DNA from: Azospirillum sp. 47_25
GTDB lineage: Bacteria; Pseudomonadota; Alphaproteobacteria; RF32; CAG-239
NCBI GenBank assembly: GCA_001917125.1
Contig: MNTU01000038.1
Location: 17,459 to 81,458 of the forward strand
Length of the DNA stretch: 64,000 nucleotides
Direction of reading: 5' to 3'
Translations under genes and position numbers: made by a program
Shown here: positions 35,945-44,787 of the stretch, in pieces
Numbering within the stretch: the stretch's first letter is position 1
Layout of the letters: the number at the start of each line of letters is the position of its first letter
The notes under the pieces: generated by a model
The model's input: the letters and a program-made list of their open reading frames with translations, nothing else
Told to the model about the DNA's origin: nothing
Database searches by the model: none

Positions 35945-36235
35945 GGTGTAGTAAATAAGAACGGTATCGAGCATACTAAAGCTTTATATTGCCAAAGCCA
36001 AATAACAGGGAATCTACAGGGAATTTTAATCAGATTTCACACACAAAATAATCGCAATTCCACAGAATTGCGAACAAAACGCCAAATTGTAAGCAAATTT
36101 ATCAGGGAATTTAAAATAAAGAACAGGGAAAATATTTCTATATTCAATCAAATAATAAACTCAAATTTTGATAAACATTGCTCAAAACATATGTCAAGAA
36201 ATTTAATCCATTTGTTCTATAAAAGTTCTGTTTAA
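35945..36235. other. Left end of the island: non-coding, CAGGGAA repeats
   Basis: This stretch is AT-rich and has no supported gene; the open frame covering it has no homologue I recognise and no ribosome site. It contains the heptamer CAGGGAA or close variants four times (near 36006, 36018, 36103 and 36122). It could hold a recombinase attachment region or a decayed gene end; that is inference. Confidence 0.35.
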
Positions 36236-36326
36236 ATATACCAAAACTTATGTTATACATATTTCCAATACAAATACTACATTTAGTTAATATGTATTTT
36301 TTTATACCATATATAGGATTAAAAAA

Positions 36327-37274
36327 ATGAATAAAACTTTTAAGATATTAAGCATTGATGGTGGAGGTATAAGAGGAATTTTCTCTGCCCATATTTTGAA
36401 GAGAATCGAAGATGAGTATAATATAAAACTCAAAGATCATTTCGACCTAATTGCCGGTACAAGTACAGGAGCAATAATTGCAGGTTCTGTAGCTTGCGGT
36501 ATTGACCTAGAAGAGGTTGTTAACCTATACAAAAATAAAGGTAAAGACATCTTCCCTAAAAGTTGGATATATAAAATCCCTGTTTTAAAAAAACTAGGAG
36601 AATTTCCTTTAACCAGTAGTAAGTATGATAAAAAGAATCTAAAAAAAATACTGGATGAAAAATTCAAAAATATAAAGTTGGGAGAAGTTGATAAGCCTCT
36701 GATAATACCAAGTAGTGACATTGCAAATGGTAAGGTTTTTGTCTTTAAGTCACAATATGATAAAGATTTTGTTCGAGATAAAAACACTCGAGTTGCAGAT
36801 GCAATACTCTGCTCTTGCTCGGCTCCAATATATTTCAACCCATCTGAAACAGATAACTATTTGTTAGCAGATGGAGGTCTATGGGCTAACAACCCTTCAT
36901 TAATATCGGTCATTGATGCTAAAAGAAGGCTGGGCATAAACTTTTCTGATATAAAAATATTTTCAATCGGAACAGGTCTTTATAAACCAGAATATAATAT
37001 GGATGTTCATAAAAATAAGAAAAAGAGGTGGGGTGCTATTAATGGTTGGAAAGGATTGAAGCTATTAGATCTTATAATGTCCTTACAGGCCCAATCTGTT
37101 CATAATTACTTATCTTTGCTTCTAAAACCAGAGCAGATAAAAAGACTAAGTTTTGAATCAGAACAACCACTGCCTCTTGATGAGACAACCTGTGTAGATA
37201 AATTTTTATCAAAAGCTGACAGTATGTTTACGTATGAAGCAACCAAAATTAAAGAATTTTTAGAAATTAAGTAA
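36327..37274 (+). CDS. capV: Patatin-like phospholipase, CBASS effector (CapV-like)
   Basis: 315 residues. DGGGIRG (11-17) is the oxyanion loop, GTSTG (44-48) the nucleophile elbow with Ser46, and ADGGLWANNP (Asp182) completes the Ser-Asp dyad. CapV phospholipases are activated by the cyclic nucleotide made by the neighbouring cyclase and degrade the inner membrane, killing infected cells. It is the first of three co-directional genes (12 bp to the next). Codon use is AT-rich, unlike the flanking core genes. There is no signal peptide, consistent with a cytoplasmic effector. Confidence 0.9.
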   Translation: MNKTFKILSIDGGGIRGIFSAHILKRIEDEYNIKLKDHFDLIAGTSTGAIIAGSVACGIDLEEVVNLYKNKGKDIFPKSWIYKIPVLKKLGEFPLTSSKYDKKNLKKILDEKFKNIKLGEVDKPLIIPSSDIANGKVFVFKSQYDKDFVRDKNTRVADAILCSCSAPIYFNPSETDNYLLADGGLWANNPSLISVIDAKRRLGINFSDIKIFSIGTGLYKPEYNMDVHKNKKKRWGAINGWKGLKLLDLIMSLQAQSVHNYLSLLLKPEQIKRLSFESEQPLPLDETTCVDKFLSKADSMFTYEATKIKEFLEIK

Positions 37275-37286
37275 AGGAATTATGAT

Positions 37287-38438
37287 ATGGGAAAAACAGC
37301 AATTGAAATAATAGCAGAAAATATTGAGTTGCCAGATTCTTATTATGAAACCGCAAAGTCAAGGTATGAAGATTTAGGAGAGTTCTTATGTACGGACTCA
37401 AACATAAGCATGTTCGAACCAAAAGTTTTTCCTCAAGGTTCTTTTAGATTAGGCACCGCAATAAAACCATTAAATGGTAATAGTGCATATGATCTCGATT
37501 TAACCTGTAGGTTGGAGAAAGGATTTAATAGTAGAAATAGCTCTCAAAAAGAGCTTAAAGATATTACAGGGAAAGCTATAGATGACTACATTCAAAAAAG
37601 AGGGATAAAAGAAGGTAAAGAAGAAAAAAGACGTTGTTGGAGAATAAATTATCAGGGAAATATAAACTTTCATATGGATATTGTTCCAGGCATCCCTTTA
37701 AATGATAAAAAATTTCTTGTTGAAAGTATGAAAGCATCTGGTATGGATGAATCTCTTTCTGGGAAACTCGCAGATTTTGCATATAACATAACAGATAATA
37801 AAACAGATAACTACAATCATATAACTCAAAATTGGCCAATAAGCAATCCCGAAGGATATGCACAATGGTTTGAAAGTAGAATGCGTTTAGGTGTAGATTT
37901 TGTTGCTATAAATAAAGCCCATTACGAGGAGTTACCTTTCTTCAAACGCAAAACTATTCTGCAAAGAAGTGTACAAATTCTCAAACGGCATAGAGACATA
38001 ATGTTCCAAAAGAATGATGATGTAAAACCTGTATCAATAATAATAACAACACTTGCAGCTAGAGCATATCAAGGCGAAAGAGAATTAGATATCTCCATTT
38101 TTAATATATTAACTAAAATGGAGGAAATGCTCAATAATAAGGGATATGGCCCTAGAGTACCTAATCCTACAAAGCCTGAAGAAGATTTTGCAGATAAATG
38201 GAAAGAAGATCCACAGCTTGAGAAAAACTTCTATATGTGGATAATGCAGGCTAAAGCAGACCTTTGCAATATTAAGGATGCTTCTAGCCTAAATGCTGTA
38301 TTTGATAAAGCTCACAATAGTTTTGGATTAATTCTAAATGAAAGTATGTTTGAAGAAGATGCAATAAACATAAATAAAGTTCCTATTAAAAACAATCGGA
38401 TTGAAGTTGCTAAACTTCCAAAGCCGCATATGAAATAA
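37287..38438 (+). CDS. CD-NTase (cGAS/DncV-like nucleotidyltransferase), CBASS cyclase
   Basis: 383 residues. The nucleotidyltransferase core has QGSFRLGT (50-57), the metal pair in YDLDL (Asp69, Asp71) and a third Asp131 in FHMDIVPG. The C-terminal half is helical (PTKPEEDFADKWKEDP). Such enzymes make cyclic di- or trinucleotides on phage infection. The product cannot be deduced from sequence alone. The protein ends KLPKPHMK; in type II systems the C-terminus is the site of E2-dependent conjugation. Confidence 0.9.
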   Translation: MGKTAIEIIAENIELPDSYYETAKSRYEDLGEFLCTDSNISMFEPKVFPQGSFRLGTAIKPLNGNSAYDLDLTCRLEKGFNSRNSSQKELKDITGKAIDDYIQKRGIKEGKEEKRRCWRINYQGNINFHMDIVPGIPLNDKKFLVESMKASGMDESLSGKLADFAYNITDNKTDNYNHITQNWPISNPEGYAQWFESRMRLGVDFVAINKAHYEELPFFKRKTILQRSVQILKRHRDIMFQKNDDVKPVSIIITTLAARAYQGERELDISIFNILTKMEEMLNNKGYGPRVPNPTKPEEDFADKWKEDPQLEKNFYMWIMQAKADLCNIKDASSLNAVFDKAHNSFGLILNESMFEEDAININKVPIKNNRIEVAKLPKPHMK

Positions 38439-38447
38439 GGAAAAACG

Positions 38448-39167
38448 ATGAAAGATACCATTGGAATTTTTGACTTTCTTAAAAACAATCCAGGCATATC
38501 TATTACTAGCATAGAAGAAACAGAAATAACCTTAACGGGCAAATATGAATTATGCTCCTGTATGACCGGTTATGGAAACGTCGATGAAAATTATGAATTA
38601 GAAATAAAAATTCCAAATTCATTTCCTAAAGGTATTCCTATTGTCAGAGAAATTAGTAATAAAATCCCTCGAGATTATAATCATCATATAAATTTTACAG
38701 ATGACTCCCTTTGCTTAGGATCCGATATTAGAATCCAAACTGAAATATACAATAATCCAACACTCGATGGATTTATGAATAAATGTATTGTACCATTTTT
38801 AACAGCGGCAACAATAAAAATTAAGACAGAGAATACAGAAGTATTCAGAGGATTAGCTCACGGTGATAGAGGCCTCTTAGATGATTATAAAGATATTTTT
38901 TCTGTAAATACGGATGAACAAGTTATACAAATCCTTAAAGCCCTTGGTTTAAGGAAAAGAATAGCAAATAAATTGTTATGTCCATGTGGATGCGGAAAAA
39001 AGCTAGGTAATTGTAAATTACATTTTGTCATAAATAAAGTACGAAAAATAAATTATAGATCTTGGTTTAAGCAACTTGATAAAAAACTAAAATTACGTCC
39101 ACCTTCAAAAATCCCCAAACACCAAATAAACAAAATGATAAATAAATTATTTAAAACACAACAATAA
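38448..39167 (+). CDS. E2-like (UBC-fold) protein with SEC-C-type zinc motif, CBASS accessory
   Basis: 239 residues. The first ~130 resemble prokaryotic E2-like proteins: YELEIKIPNSFPKGIP, then HHINFTDDSLCLG with candidate catalytic Cys89. After a linker, CPCGCGKKLGNC with a following His (Cys178, 180, 182, 189, His192) is a SEC-C-like zinc site. In type II-short CBASS a lone E2 conjugates the cyclase and primes it; there is no E1 or JAB protease gene here. It lies 9 bp after the cyclase gene. Confidence 0.82.
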   Translation: MKDTIGIFDFLKNNPGISITSIEETEITLTGKYELCSCMTGYGNVDENYELEIKIPNSFPKGIPIVREISNKIPRDYNHHINFTDDSLCLGSDIRIQTEIYNNPTLDGFMNKCIVPFLTAATIKIKTENTEVFRGLAHGDRGLLDDYKDIFSVNTDEQVIQILKALGLRKRIANKLLCPCGCGKKLGNCKLHFVINKVRKINYRSWFKQLDKKLKLRPPSKIPKHQINKMINKLFKTQQ

Positions 39168-39182
39168 AGAATAGAATTAATA

Positions 39183-39884
39183 TTACGCGGCAACCATATA
39201 TAAGGTCATTACATAGTCGATCATCTTAACTAAACTACGTGCTTGTTCAGGAGTGGATAGATTTTCCAATAAAATAACATTGATTTTTGACTGGCTCTTA
39301 TCTGCTGAAGCAGCAAAGGACTGCCCAAAATTAGAATTAATACAAGCTGCTATTTTAGAGGCCAAAATTTTTAATTCAGCATCAACGTCTGTTTCATTAA
39401 TCTTTGCTCGATCCAGAAAGGTGCTTTTATTTAAGATAAACGTCAACTGATTGTTTTTTCTAAAAGTGTTCGGGATAATAACGAATTGTCCCTTTTTATA
39501 AGAATTCTCATCAGACAAATCTTTGCCTATATCAAAAATATGCTCATGATCTGTCAACATAAAATAGCGCGTACCATTGCCAAAGTTCTTATCCTCAGAA
39601 ATCAGTGGCCGACTGCGGTTTATCCAATTTTCAATCTCCTGTTTTAGAACATTATCAAATGTATCCTTTTTCCCCATGTTGCGAATAATACTGCGGATTG
39701 CCACTAGTAGAACTAAAGCAGAAACAATCGTACCCGAAATGGATATTAACGCATCCAAGACAGCTTCCTTAGAAAATCCATTGATAGAAGCCTTATACAG
39801 GACTGCCGAGATAGCCAACAAAGCTGCTATTCCACCTATATAAACCTCTATATTATGAATACTTTTCTCCTCTTTATTATCCAT
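39183..39884 (-). CDS. Two-TM protein of the candidate defence cassette
   Basis: 233 residues. Two membrane helices near the N-terminus (VYIGGIAALLAISAVLY and ISGTIVSALVLLVAIRSII) precede a soluble domain with DHEHIFDIGKDLSDE, KGQFVIIPNTF and a C-terminal helix. No known family was recognised. The ATG immediately follows the MBL gene's TAA (TAAATG), so translation is coupled. The layout (membrane anchor plus sensor-like domain) is common in effectors of phage-defence systems, but no activity can be assigned. Confidence 0.75.
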   Translation of the reverse strand: MDNKEEKSIHNIEVYIGGIAALLAISAVLYKASINGFSKEAVLDALISISGTIVSALVLLVAIRSIIRNMGKKDTFDNVLKQEIENWINRSRPLISEDKNFGNGTRYFMLTDHEHIFDIGKDLSDENSYKKGQFVIIPNTFRKNNQLTFILNKSTFLDRAKINETDVDAELKILASKIAACINSNFGQSFAASADKSQSKINVILLENLSTPEQARSLVKMIDYVMTLYMVAA

Positions 39885-41114
39885 TTATAACTCCATTTCT
39901 TCATTATCATTCAACGCAATAATATCCGCATCAAACAAGTCGGTATATTTATCCTTACATACCGTATGGATTGGAATAATATGTTTCGGTTTGACGGCTT
40001 TTACAAAATTTTGTAAATCTTTAACACAAGCATGCCCTGACGTATGTACATAAACCAATTTATCTTTCAAATCGTGCCAATATCCCGGTTTATCTAAGTA
40101 CCCAGACCAGAGCGAATATATTAATTGCATATTTTCAGCGCCAAACTTTTCAAAAAGTTTTTCGGTTATTGCAAAATTGGCCTTCACAACATATTTTTCA
40201 GGATTTGCCGCTATTTCATCAAAAGTAACTTTTGCCGTTTTATAATGGTACAAATCACCACTTTCCGCTAGTTTGCGTGTAATAGAATTACTCGCAAAAT
40301 AAATTCGAATATTATTCCAACCAAATTGCGGCAAATGAGGACTTATTTTCCGCAAATTTTCCAAAATCGCACAGCTGTACGGATCTAGCACCAAAATTTT
40401 GTTTTGCCGTACACAAGCATTATAAACCGACACTAATCGGTCAATATTTTGTGTCGAAAAGACAATAAGCGATAGCTTAGGTTTCGCAAATAATTCCGTT
40501 AACTGTTTTTCAACATCGTATTCCGTCAGCTGTTCTTGTTTCTCTCGTCCTAAAGTCGAACCTTCTAACAATAAATAATCCGGCAGTGTTACGTTGTCCT
40601 CAAGATTTTGACTCCGCCATGCTCGCCGACCATGAAAACGAATCTCGCCGGAATAAAGAATCCGTTTACACTCCCCCGAAATTTCAAAAGCCATCGCTAC
40701 TGCAGCGCTATGATCAACCTCATAGGCTCGGACACTAAAATCATCGATTCTCACTTCTTCGCCATCGGATATTTCTATAATATTTAAATCCGCATAATTT
40801 TCTTTCCCAAACAACGGCACAACTTTTTTCAAAATAATTGCCGCCGCTTTACTCATATAAATAGGAATATTTTTATTAATCAGACTAAGCAACCCATAAT
40901 GATCCGGATGAGCATGACTAATAAATACTGCGGCAACACCGCTCTCCTCACCAAACAAACCGGAAATATTCGGCTTATAACAGCTAATGTCCAAATCCTC
41001 ATCAATCGCATTCAAGGGTAAACCAATATCAAAAACAATCCGCTTACGGCCATTGTCGAATTCAATACAGTTGCCGCCAATCTCATTAGTCCCGCGATGG
41101 ATTATCAATTTCAT
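39885..41114 (-). CDS. MBL-fold/beta-CASP-type metallohydrolase
   Basis: 409 residues. SHAHPDHYG (His67, His69, Asp71, His72), VDHSAA (His135), an EGST motif at 184-187, HTSGHA (357-362) and IPIHT (His383) follow the RNase J/CPSF-like order of metallo-beta-lactamase-fold nucleases. The usual Asp of the SGD motif is Glu157 (YSGEIRF). It is likely to be an RNA or DNA nuclease. The start overlaps the upstream nuclease gene stop by four bases (ATGA). Confidence 0.82.
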   Translation of the reverse strand: MKLIIHRGTNEIGGNCIEFDNGRKRIVFDIGLPLNAIDEDLDISCYKPNISGLFGEESGVAAVFISHAHPDHYGLLSLINKNIPIYMSKAAAIILKKVVPLFGKENYADLNIIEISDGEEVRIDDFSVRAYEVDHSAAVAMAFEISGECKRILYSGEIRFHGRRAWRSQNLEDNVTLPDYLLLEGSTLGREKQEQLTEYDVEKQLTELFAKPKLSLIVFSTQNIDRLVSVYNACVRQNKILVLDPYSCAILENLRKISPHLPQFGWNNIRIYFASNSITRKLAESGDLYHYKTAKVTFDEIAANPEKYVVKANFAITEKLFEKFGAENMQLIYSLWSGYLDKPGYWHDLKDKLVYVHTSGHACVKDLQNFVKAVKPKHIIPIHTVCKDKYTDLFDADIIALNDNEEMEL

Positions 41115-41818
41115 GCTTTGTCAATCCCGCCTGTTTCGTTAATCAGAAAAATGCTTACCCCTAGTGTATTCCTTAGTTTTTGCAAAGATAAATCACCTAA
41201 ACCGGTGGCGGCAAAACTTTGCTTATAAATCAAAACAGCCGGTATAACTTGACTATTTGCCGGAAAGTTAAAGTCTTTTAACAGCTTGGCATGATTAACT
41301 TGCTTATAATAAGTGTATGTCTCCAAGATACAACGTAACAAAGTTTCTTGACTATTTGATTTCTTAAACTCCAGCAGATACAAAATATTATCATTTTCAG
41401 AAAATGATATTAAGTCAATTTTTCCCGCCACGCTGCCACGGACATCTTTTATCGGTACCTGAAAATCTATAATTTTTCCAAGATGTTCATAATCTTTGCC
41501 ATACATACTTTTGGCCAACCATTCCTCTTGCCGCCGAATAGCACCTGCTTTAATCTCTTTAATTTTACTGACATCGGGGATTAATTGTTCATGACCATCT
41601 GTTTTATAAGAAGATTGCCGTTCAACCGCTTTGATATTGCCCAATGCGGCCAAATTATCTAATACAAATTCAGCCGCAATATCTTCATATCGTTCCTTTG
41701 TATCGCTCGTTATTCCACGATAATTCAAAAAACCTTGAGCATAAAAACTGTCAATATCACAAACAGCATTCTGCAATAAATCCAGGAATTCTGCTTTCAA
41801 ATACCTTTGAATTGCCAT
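41111..41818 (-). CDS. PD-(D/E)XK-type nuclease
   Basis: 235 residues. The nuclease core is GKIDLISF followed by YLLEFKK, giving Asp135, Glu150 and Lys152 in the PD-(D/E)XK pattern, with an upstream helix rich in Glu. A Cas4/RecB-like role in DNA cutting is plausible, but the family is too broad to name. The start is one base after the previous gene's stop, and the end overlaps the MBL start. Confidence 0.78.
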   Translation of the reverse strand: MAIQRYLKAEFLDLLQNAVCDIDSFYAQGFLNYRGITSDTKERYEDIAAEFVLDNLAALGNIKAVERQSSYKTDGHEQLIPDVSKIKEIKAGAIRRQEEWLAKSMYGKDYEHLGKIIDFQVPIKDVRGSVAGKIDLISFSENDNILYLLEFKKSNSQETLLRCILETYTYYKQVNHAKLLKDFNFPANSQVIPAVLIYKQSFAATGLGDLSLQKLRNTLGVSIFLINETGGIDKA

Positions 41819-41819
41819 T

Positions 41820-42077
41820 CTACAGCAAACCTTCTAAAGTTAAAATTTTAACAAAAGCTTCTCCCAAATCTCTATATTGTGTAATTCGACTGCCACAATA
41901 CTTTTTAATATCTCGTCCGGTAAGTTCATAAAGCTTACTTCCGCAATATTTTTTAATATATCTTCCATCAAATTCGTATAACTTGCTGCCACAGTATTTT
42001 TTTATATACTTGCCATCAAATTCAAATAATTTTCTAGAACCATCTAAAATATATTTTCCATCATATTTATAAGCCAT
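41820..42077 (-). CDS. Four-repeat beta-rich small protein
   Basis: 85 residues from the ATG at 42077, with GGGAGAAG upstream. Four ~16-residue repeats run in tandem: YKYDGKYILDGSRK, LFEFDGKYIKKYCGSK, LYEFDGRYIKKYCGSK, LYELTGRDIKKYCGSR. They resemble the 4-fold beta-flower type of repeat. Such domains have no fixed function. It is the first gene of the four-gene cassette and could be a ligand-binding or scaffold part of it. Confidence 0.72.
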   Translation of the reverse strand: MAYKYDGKYILDGSRKLFEFDGKYIKKYCGSKLYEFDGRYIKKYCGSKLYELTGRDIKKYCGSRITQYRDLGEAFVKILTLEGLL

Positions 42078-42220
42078 AGTGCTTCTCCCATTAAAAATCT
42101 TGATATTCGACATGATAAATTCTTATTGCAAATAGTCAATAAAATTAAATTGGATTAGCTCAATAGTTTGTATTTTTTTATTATTGTACACTCCCAATAA
42201 ATATTTATCGGGGATGTGCT

Positions 42221-42550
42221 ATGTTGTCAGAAGAAGATTTTAAAACCACCGTTGCTACGGCAATTCGCAAGATGAGAAACGCCGAGAAGAAATCCTGCGA
42301 AGAATTGGCCGCACACAGCGATATTGATTATTCATCGCTTAATCTGATTGAAAACGGCAAGCAATCACCTAAGGCTTACACTTTATACAAAATTCTTTTA
42401 TCTCTCGGAGTTGATATCTGTTCGGTTATTTCTCAAGAAGGAAACAGAATTAAAGAACCTGAAGAAATTTTAATCAACAAAATTTCCCGCCTAAACAATA
42501 AACAGCAAGAAATTTTATTAAAATTTTTAAACGAATTTATCCGTTCATAA
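42221..42550 (+). CDS. XRE-family transcriptional regulator
   Basis: 109 residues. The helix-turn-helix is SCEELAAHSDIDYSSLNLIENGKQSP, followed by LYKILLSLGVDI. It is divergent from the four-gene cassette and convergent with the terminase gene, so it may control the cassette from the shared 143-bp intergenic region, but this is inference. Confidence 0.85.
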   Translation: MLSEEDFKTTVATAIRKMRNAEKKSCEELAAHSDIDYSSLNLIENGKQSPKAYTLYKILLSLGVDICSVISQEGNRIKEPEEILINKISRLNNKQQEILLKFLNEFIRS

Positions 42551-42580
42551 TGAGAAAGTTTCGCCTTTTGAATACGGAGC

Positions 42581-44113
42581 TTATCTTCTATAGGCTCGCC
42601 CCAATTTTGGATTTCTCATGGGGTGCGGTCGAGAAGTATTGCTGCCGACATAATATCCGTCTCGTATCACTAACCCCGTAGCGGCATAATGAGAAGTATG
42701 TGATGTTTGTGTATATTCTGTCAGATAAAGGATTGCCTGGCTAAAAGCATCGCATAAATCTTTAAACGTGCATTGCGGAAAGGTCAGTAACTCCTCTAAA
42801 AATATTTCAAAATTATTGCCATAAGTAGCCGGAAAGGAACAGTTTCCATTTTGAATATGAACTGAAGCTGCTCCAAACCGTACTTCTTTATCTTTGTTTG
42901 GCCGAACCGCAACAACCTCTATATCCGGTCTACAATTCAAAGATTGGATAAGCTGAGTTCCCGATGATTTGTCTTCAATCAACAATTTGACCGGAAGACT
43001 ATATTTACTCCTAGTTTGCTCATAGATCATAATAACCTTTTGTAACAATTCAGGAAATGTAAAACGTCCGCGAAAACAATCCAACATCTGCCACTTATTA
43101 TTATAGTCAATCCCGATAATCACGCAGGCCGAATAGGCATTATTGTCACCGCATTTACTGGCCGTATCCCAAGAGATAATCAATTCTTTCATCGGATTAG
43201 CTATTTCCGCGTAATATTTCAACCATTCCTTTTTTACCAAATTTCCCAACGGAGAAATAGGCATCTGCTGATATTGCGCGCAAAAATGATACTCGCCGCT
43301 GTTAAACTTAATATCTTGGAGAATTTCTAAATCCTCTCTTTCAGGATGCAAAGCCTCTCCCTTTTTGCGCGTTATGGTCTTATATTCGCCCAAAGGTGTT
43401 TTAATTTTCCATACTTCATCTTCCATTGCAATTGCCGGAATTTTAATATGTCTGACATCTGGAGTACGGTTAATAATATAGCCGCATAAATTGTCCAAAT
43501 GCAAACGCTGCATAATTAGCAGAATTTTTCCTGTACGTTTGTCATTTAGGCGCGAATAAAGCGTATTACCATACCAATCATTAACCTTTTTACGCTGAAC
43601 ATCAGACAATGCATCTGTTGGTTTTATCGGATCATCAATAACTATCCAATCCGCACCACGTCCGGTTAACGTACCGCCGACAGAAGTAGCATATCGGCCA
43701 CCACTAGCAATCGTATGAAAATCATTAACAGCACTTTTATCAGCAGAAAGCACCGCCTGCGGAAACAAATCGCGATACCAAGAACTGATCATCACCATAC
43801 GGCATTGTCCTGCCAAGGTTTCTGCAAGCTCATCATTATAACTGACACAAATTATATTTGCCTTGGGATCATGTCCGAGAATAAAAGCCGGTAAAGCAAC
43901 CGAACAAATTACGGATTTTAGATTCCTTGGCGGAATATTGATAATCAGCCGCCGATTCTTACCGCTCATCATATCCTCAAGCTCCTGACAAATATAATCT
44001 ATATGCCAGTTACCCTTAAACTCACCATTTGAAACTTCTTGAAAACATTTTTCAACAAAACTAGCAAAGTGGCAACGTAATATCGCTTGCAAATCAACTA
44101 AAGAACTCATCAT
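42581..44113 (-). CDS. Phage terminase large subunit
   Basis: 510 residues. The ATPase domain has IINIPPRNLKSVICS (Walker A region, Lys66) and ADWIVIDDP (Walker B, Asp160-161). The nuclease domain includes ISWDTASKCGD and LLIEDKSSGTQL. TerL packages phage DNA. No portal or capsid gene follows, only the XRE gene. It is the last of a ParB-methyltransferase, DUF5681, small protein, TerL run. Confidence 0.9.
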   Translation of the reverse strand: MMSSLVDLQAILRCHFASFVEKCFQEVSNGEFKGNWHIDYICQELEDMMSGKNRRLIINIPPRNLKSVICSVALPAFILGHDPKANIICVSYNDELAETLAGQCRMVMISSWYRDLFPQAVLSADKSAVNDFHTIASGGRYATSVGGTLTGRGADWIVIDDPIKPTDALSDVQRKKVNDWYGNTLYSRLNDKRTGKILLIMQRLHLDNLCGYIINRTPDVRHIKIPAIAMEDEVWKIKTPLGEYKTITRKKGEALHPEREDLEILQDIKFNSGEYHFCAQYQQMPISPLGNLVKKEWLKYYAEIANPMKELIISWDTASKCGDNNAYSACVIIGIDYNNKWQMLDCFRGRFTFPELLQKVIMIYEQTRSKYSLPVKLLIEDKSSGTQLIQSLNCRPDIEVVAVRPNKDKEVRFGAASVHIQNGNCSFPATYGNNFEIFLEELLTFPQCTFKDLCDAFSQAILYLTEYTQTSHTSHYAATGLVIRDGYYVGSNTSRPHPMRNPKLGRAYRR

Positions 44114-44420
44114 AAACGATCTCCTTTAAAAACTCATCACTTTCCAAACCGGCCTTTTTTCTGATTTCTTCAACTTCTTGAAGAAGTTTCTGTTTCAAAG
44201 AAGCACTCATCGAAGATTCTGTAATTTTAGCTACCGAAAGATTAACAATTTTCTTCTTTGCATCTGCTGCATACGAAGCCACCTTTTTCCCAAAAAAATG
44301 TTTCTTTAACATTTCTGCGCACTCCTTACAAATTTTTCGGTCTTTTTCTAATAAAGACAATCGTTTTGCTTCCGCCTCAAAAAGTTTAATTATTAATTTC
44401 ATTATGTCTTTATCAGTCAT
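44094..44420 (-). CDS. Small charged protein next to TerL
   Basis: 108 residues from the ATG at 44420 (GGAG upstream); longer starts overlap the DUF5681 gene. It is highly helical and charged (EAEAKRLSLLEKDRKICKECAEMLKKH), with a C-terminal segment EVEEIRKKAGLESDEFLKEIV. It overlaps both flanking genes, typical of phage operons. No family was recognised; a small terminase or packaging accessory role is possible. Confidence 0.6.
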   Translation of the reverse strand: MTDKDIMKLIIKLFEAEAKRLSLLEKDRKICKECAEMLKKHFFGKKVASYAADAKKKIVNLSVAKITESSMSASLKQKLLQEVEEIRKKAGLESDEFLKEIVYDEFFS

Positions 44421-44787
44421 AATTTTTCTCCTCATTAAATTTCTTGATAAAATTTTCAACAATGCTCTGGTCATTAGAACTCAAGGCTTTCAAAGCCTGT
44501 TGTTTTTCTTCCTCCTTAAGGTCAATTTGCAACAAATAAGGAAAAAGCGCGGCAATAGCCTTAATCTCGCCTTTTACAGCCGCATTGACTAGCTGAGTCA
44601 ACATCGCAAGTTTCTTGGATATTTTTACTGGCTTGCCTTCCTGAGTAATTGTAATTTTTTGTTCCAAAACATCGTTCAGCAATTTTAATGTATTGCAGGA
44701 ACCTTTCGGACGACCTTTAGTATTACCAGATTTTCCTTTTTGAAAACGACTATGCAACGGAGGTTTTCCATACCCAACATCAGACAT
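44413..44787 (-). CDS. DUF5681-domain protein
   Basis: 124 residues from the ATG at 44787. The N-terminal GYGKPPLHSRFQKGKSGN and TKGRPKG block is diagnostic of DUF5681, which recurs beside TerL in alphaproteobacterial prophages and may act as a small terminase. The C-terminal part is helical. It overlaps the methyltransferase gene by 8 bp. A second, truncated DUF5681 gene lies at 46810. Confidence 0.8.
   Translation of the reverse strand: MSDVGYGKPPLHSRFQKGKSGNTKGRPKGSCNTLKLLNDVLEQKITITQEGKPVKISKKLAMLTQLVNAAVKGEIKAIAALFPYLLQIDLKEEEKQQALKALSSNDQSIVENFIKKFNEEKNYD

Noticed and set aside
35789..36235. 148-codon open frame at the island left end
   Set aside because: Spans a hairpin and the composition boundary, lacks a ribosome site and has no recognisable domain; treated as non-coding.
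37287..38438. Toxin-antitoxin nucleotidyltransferase (MenT-like)
   Set aside because: Length, DLD plus third Asp and the patatin and E2 neighbours fit a CBASS cyclase instead.
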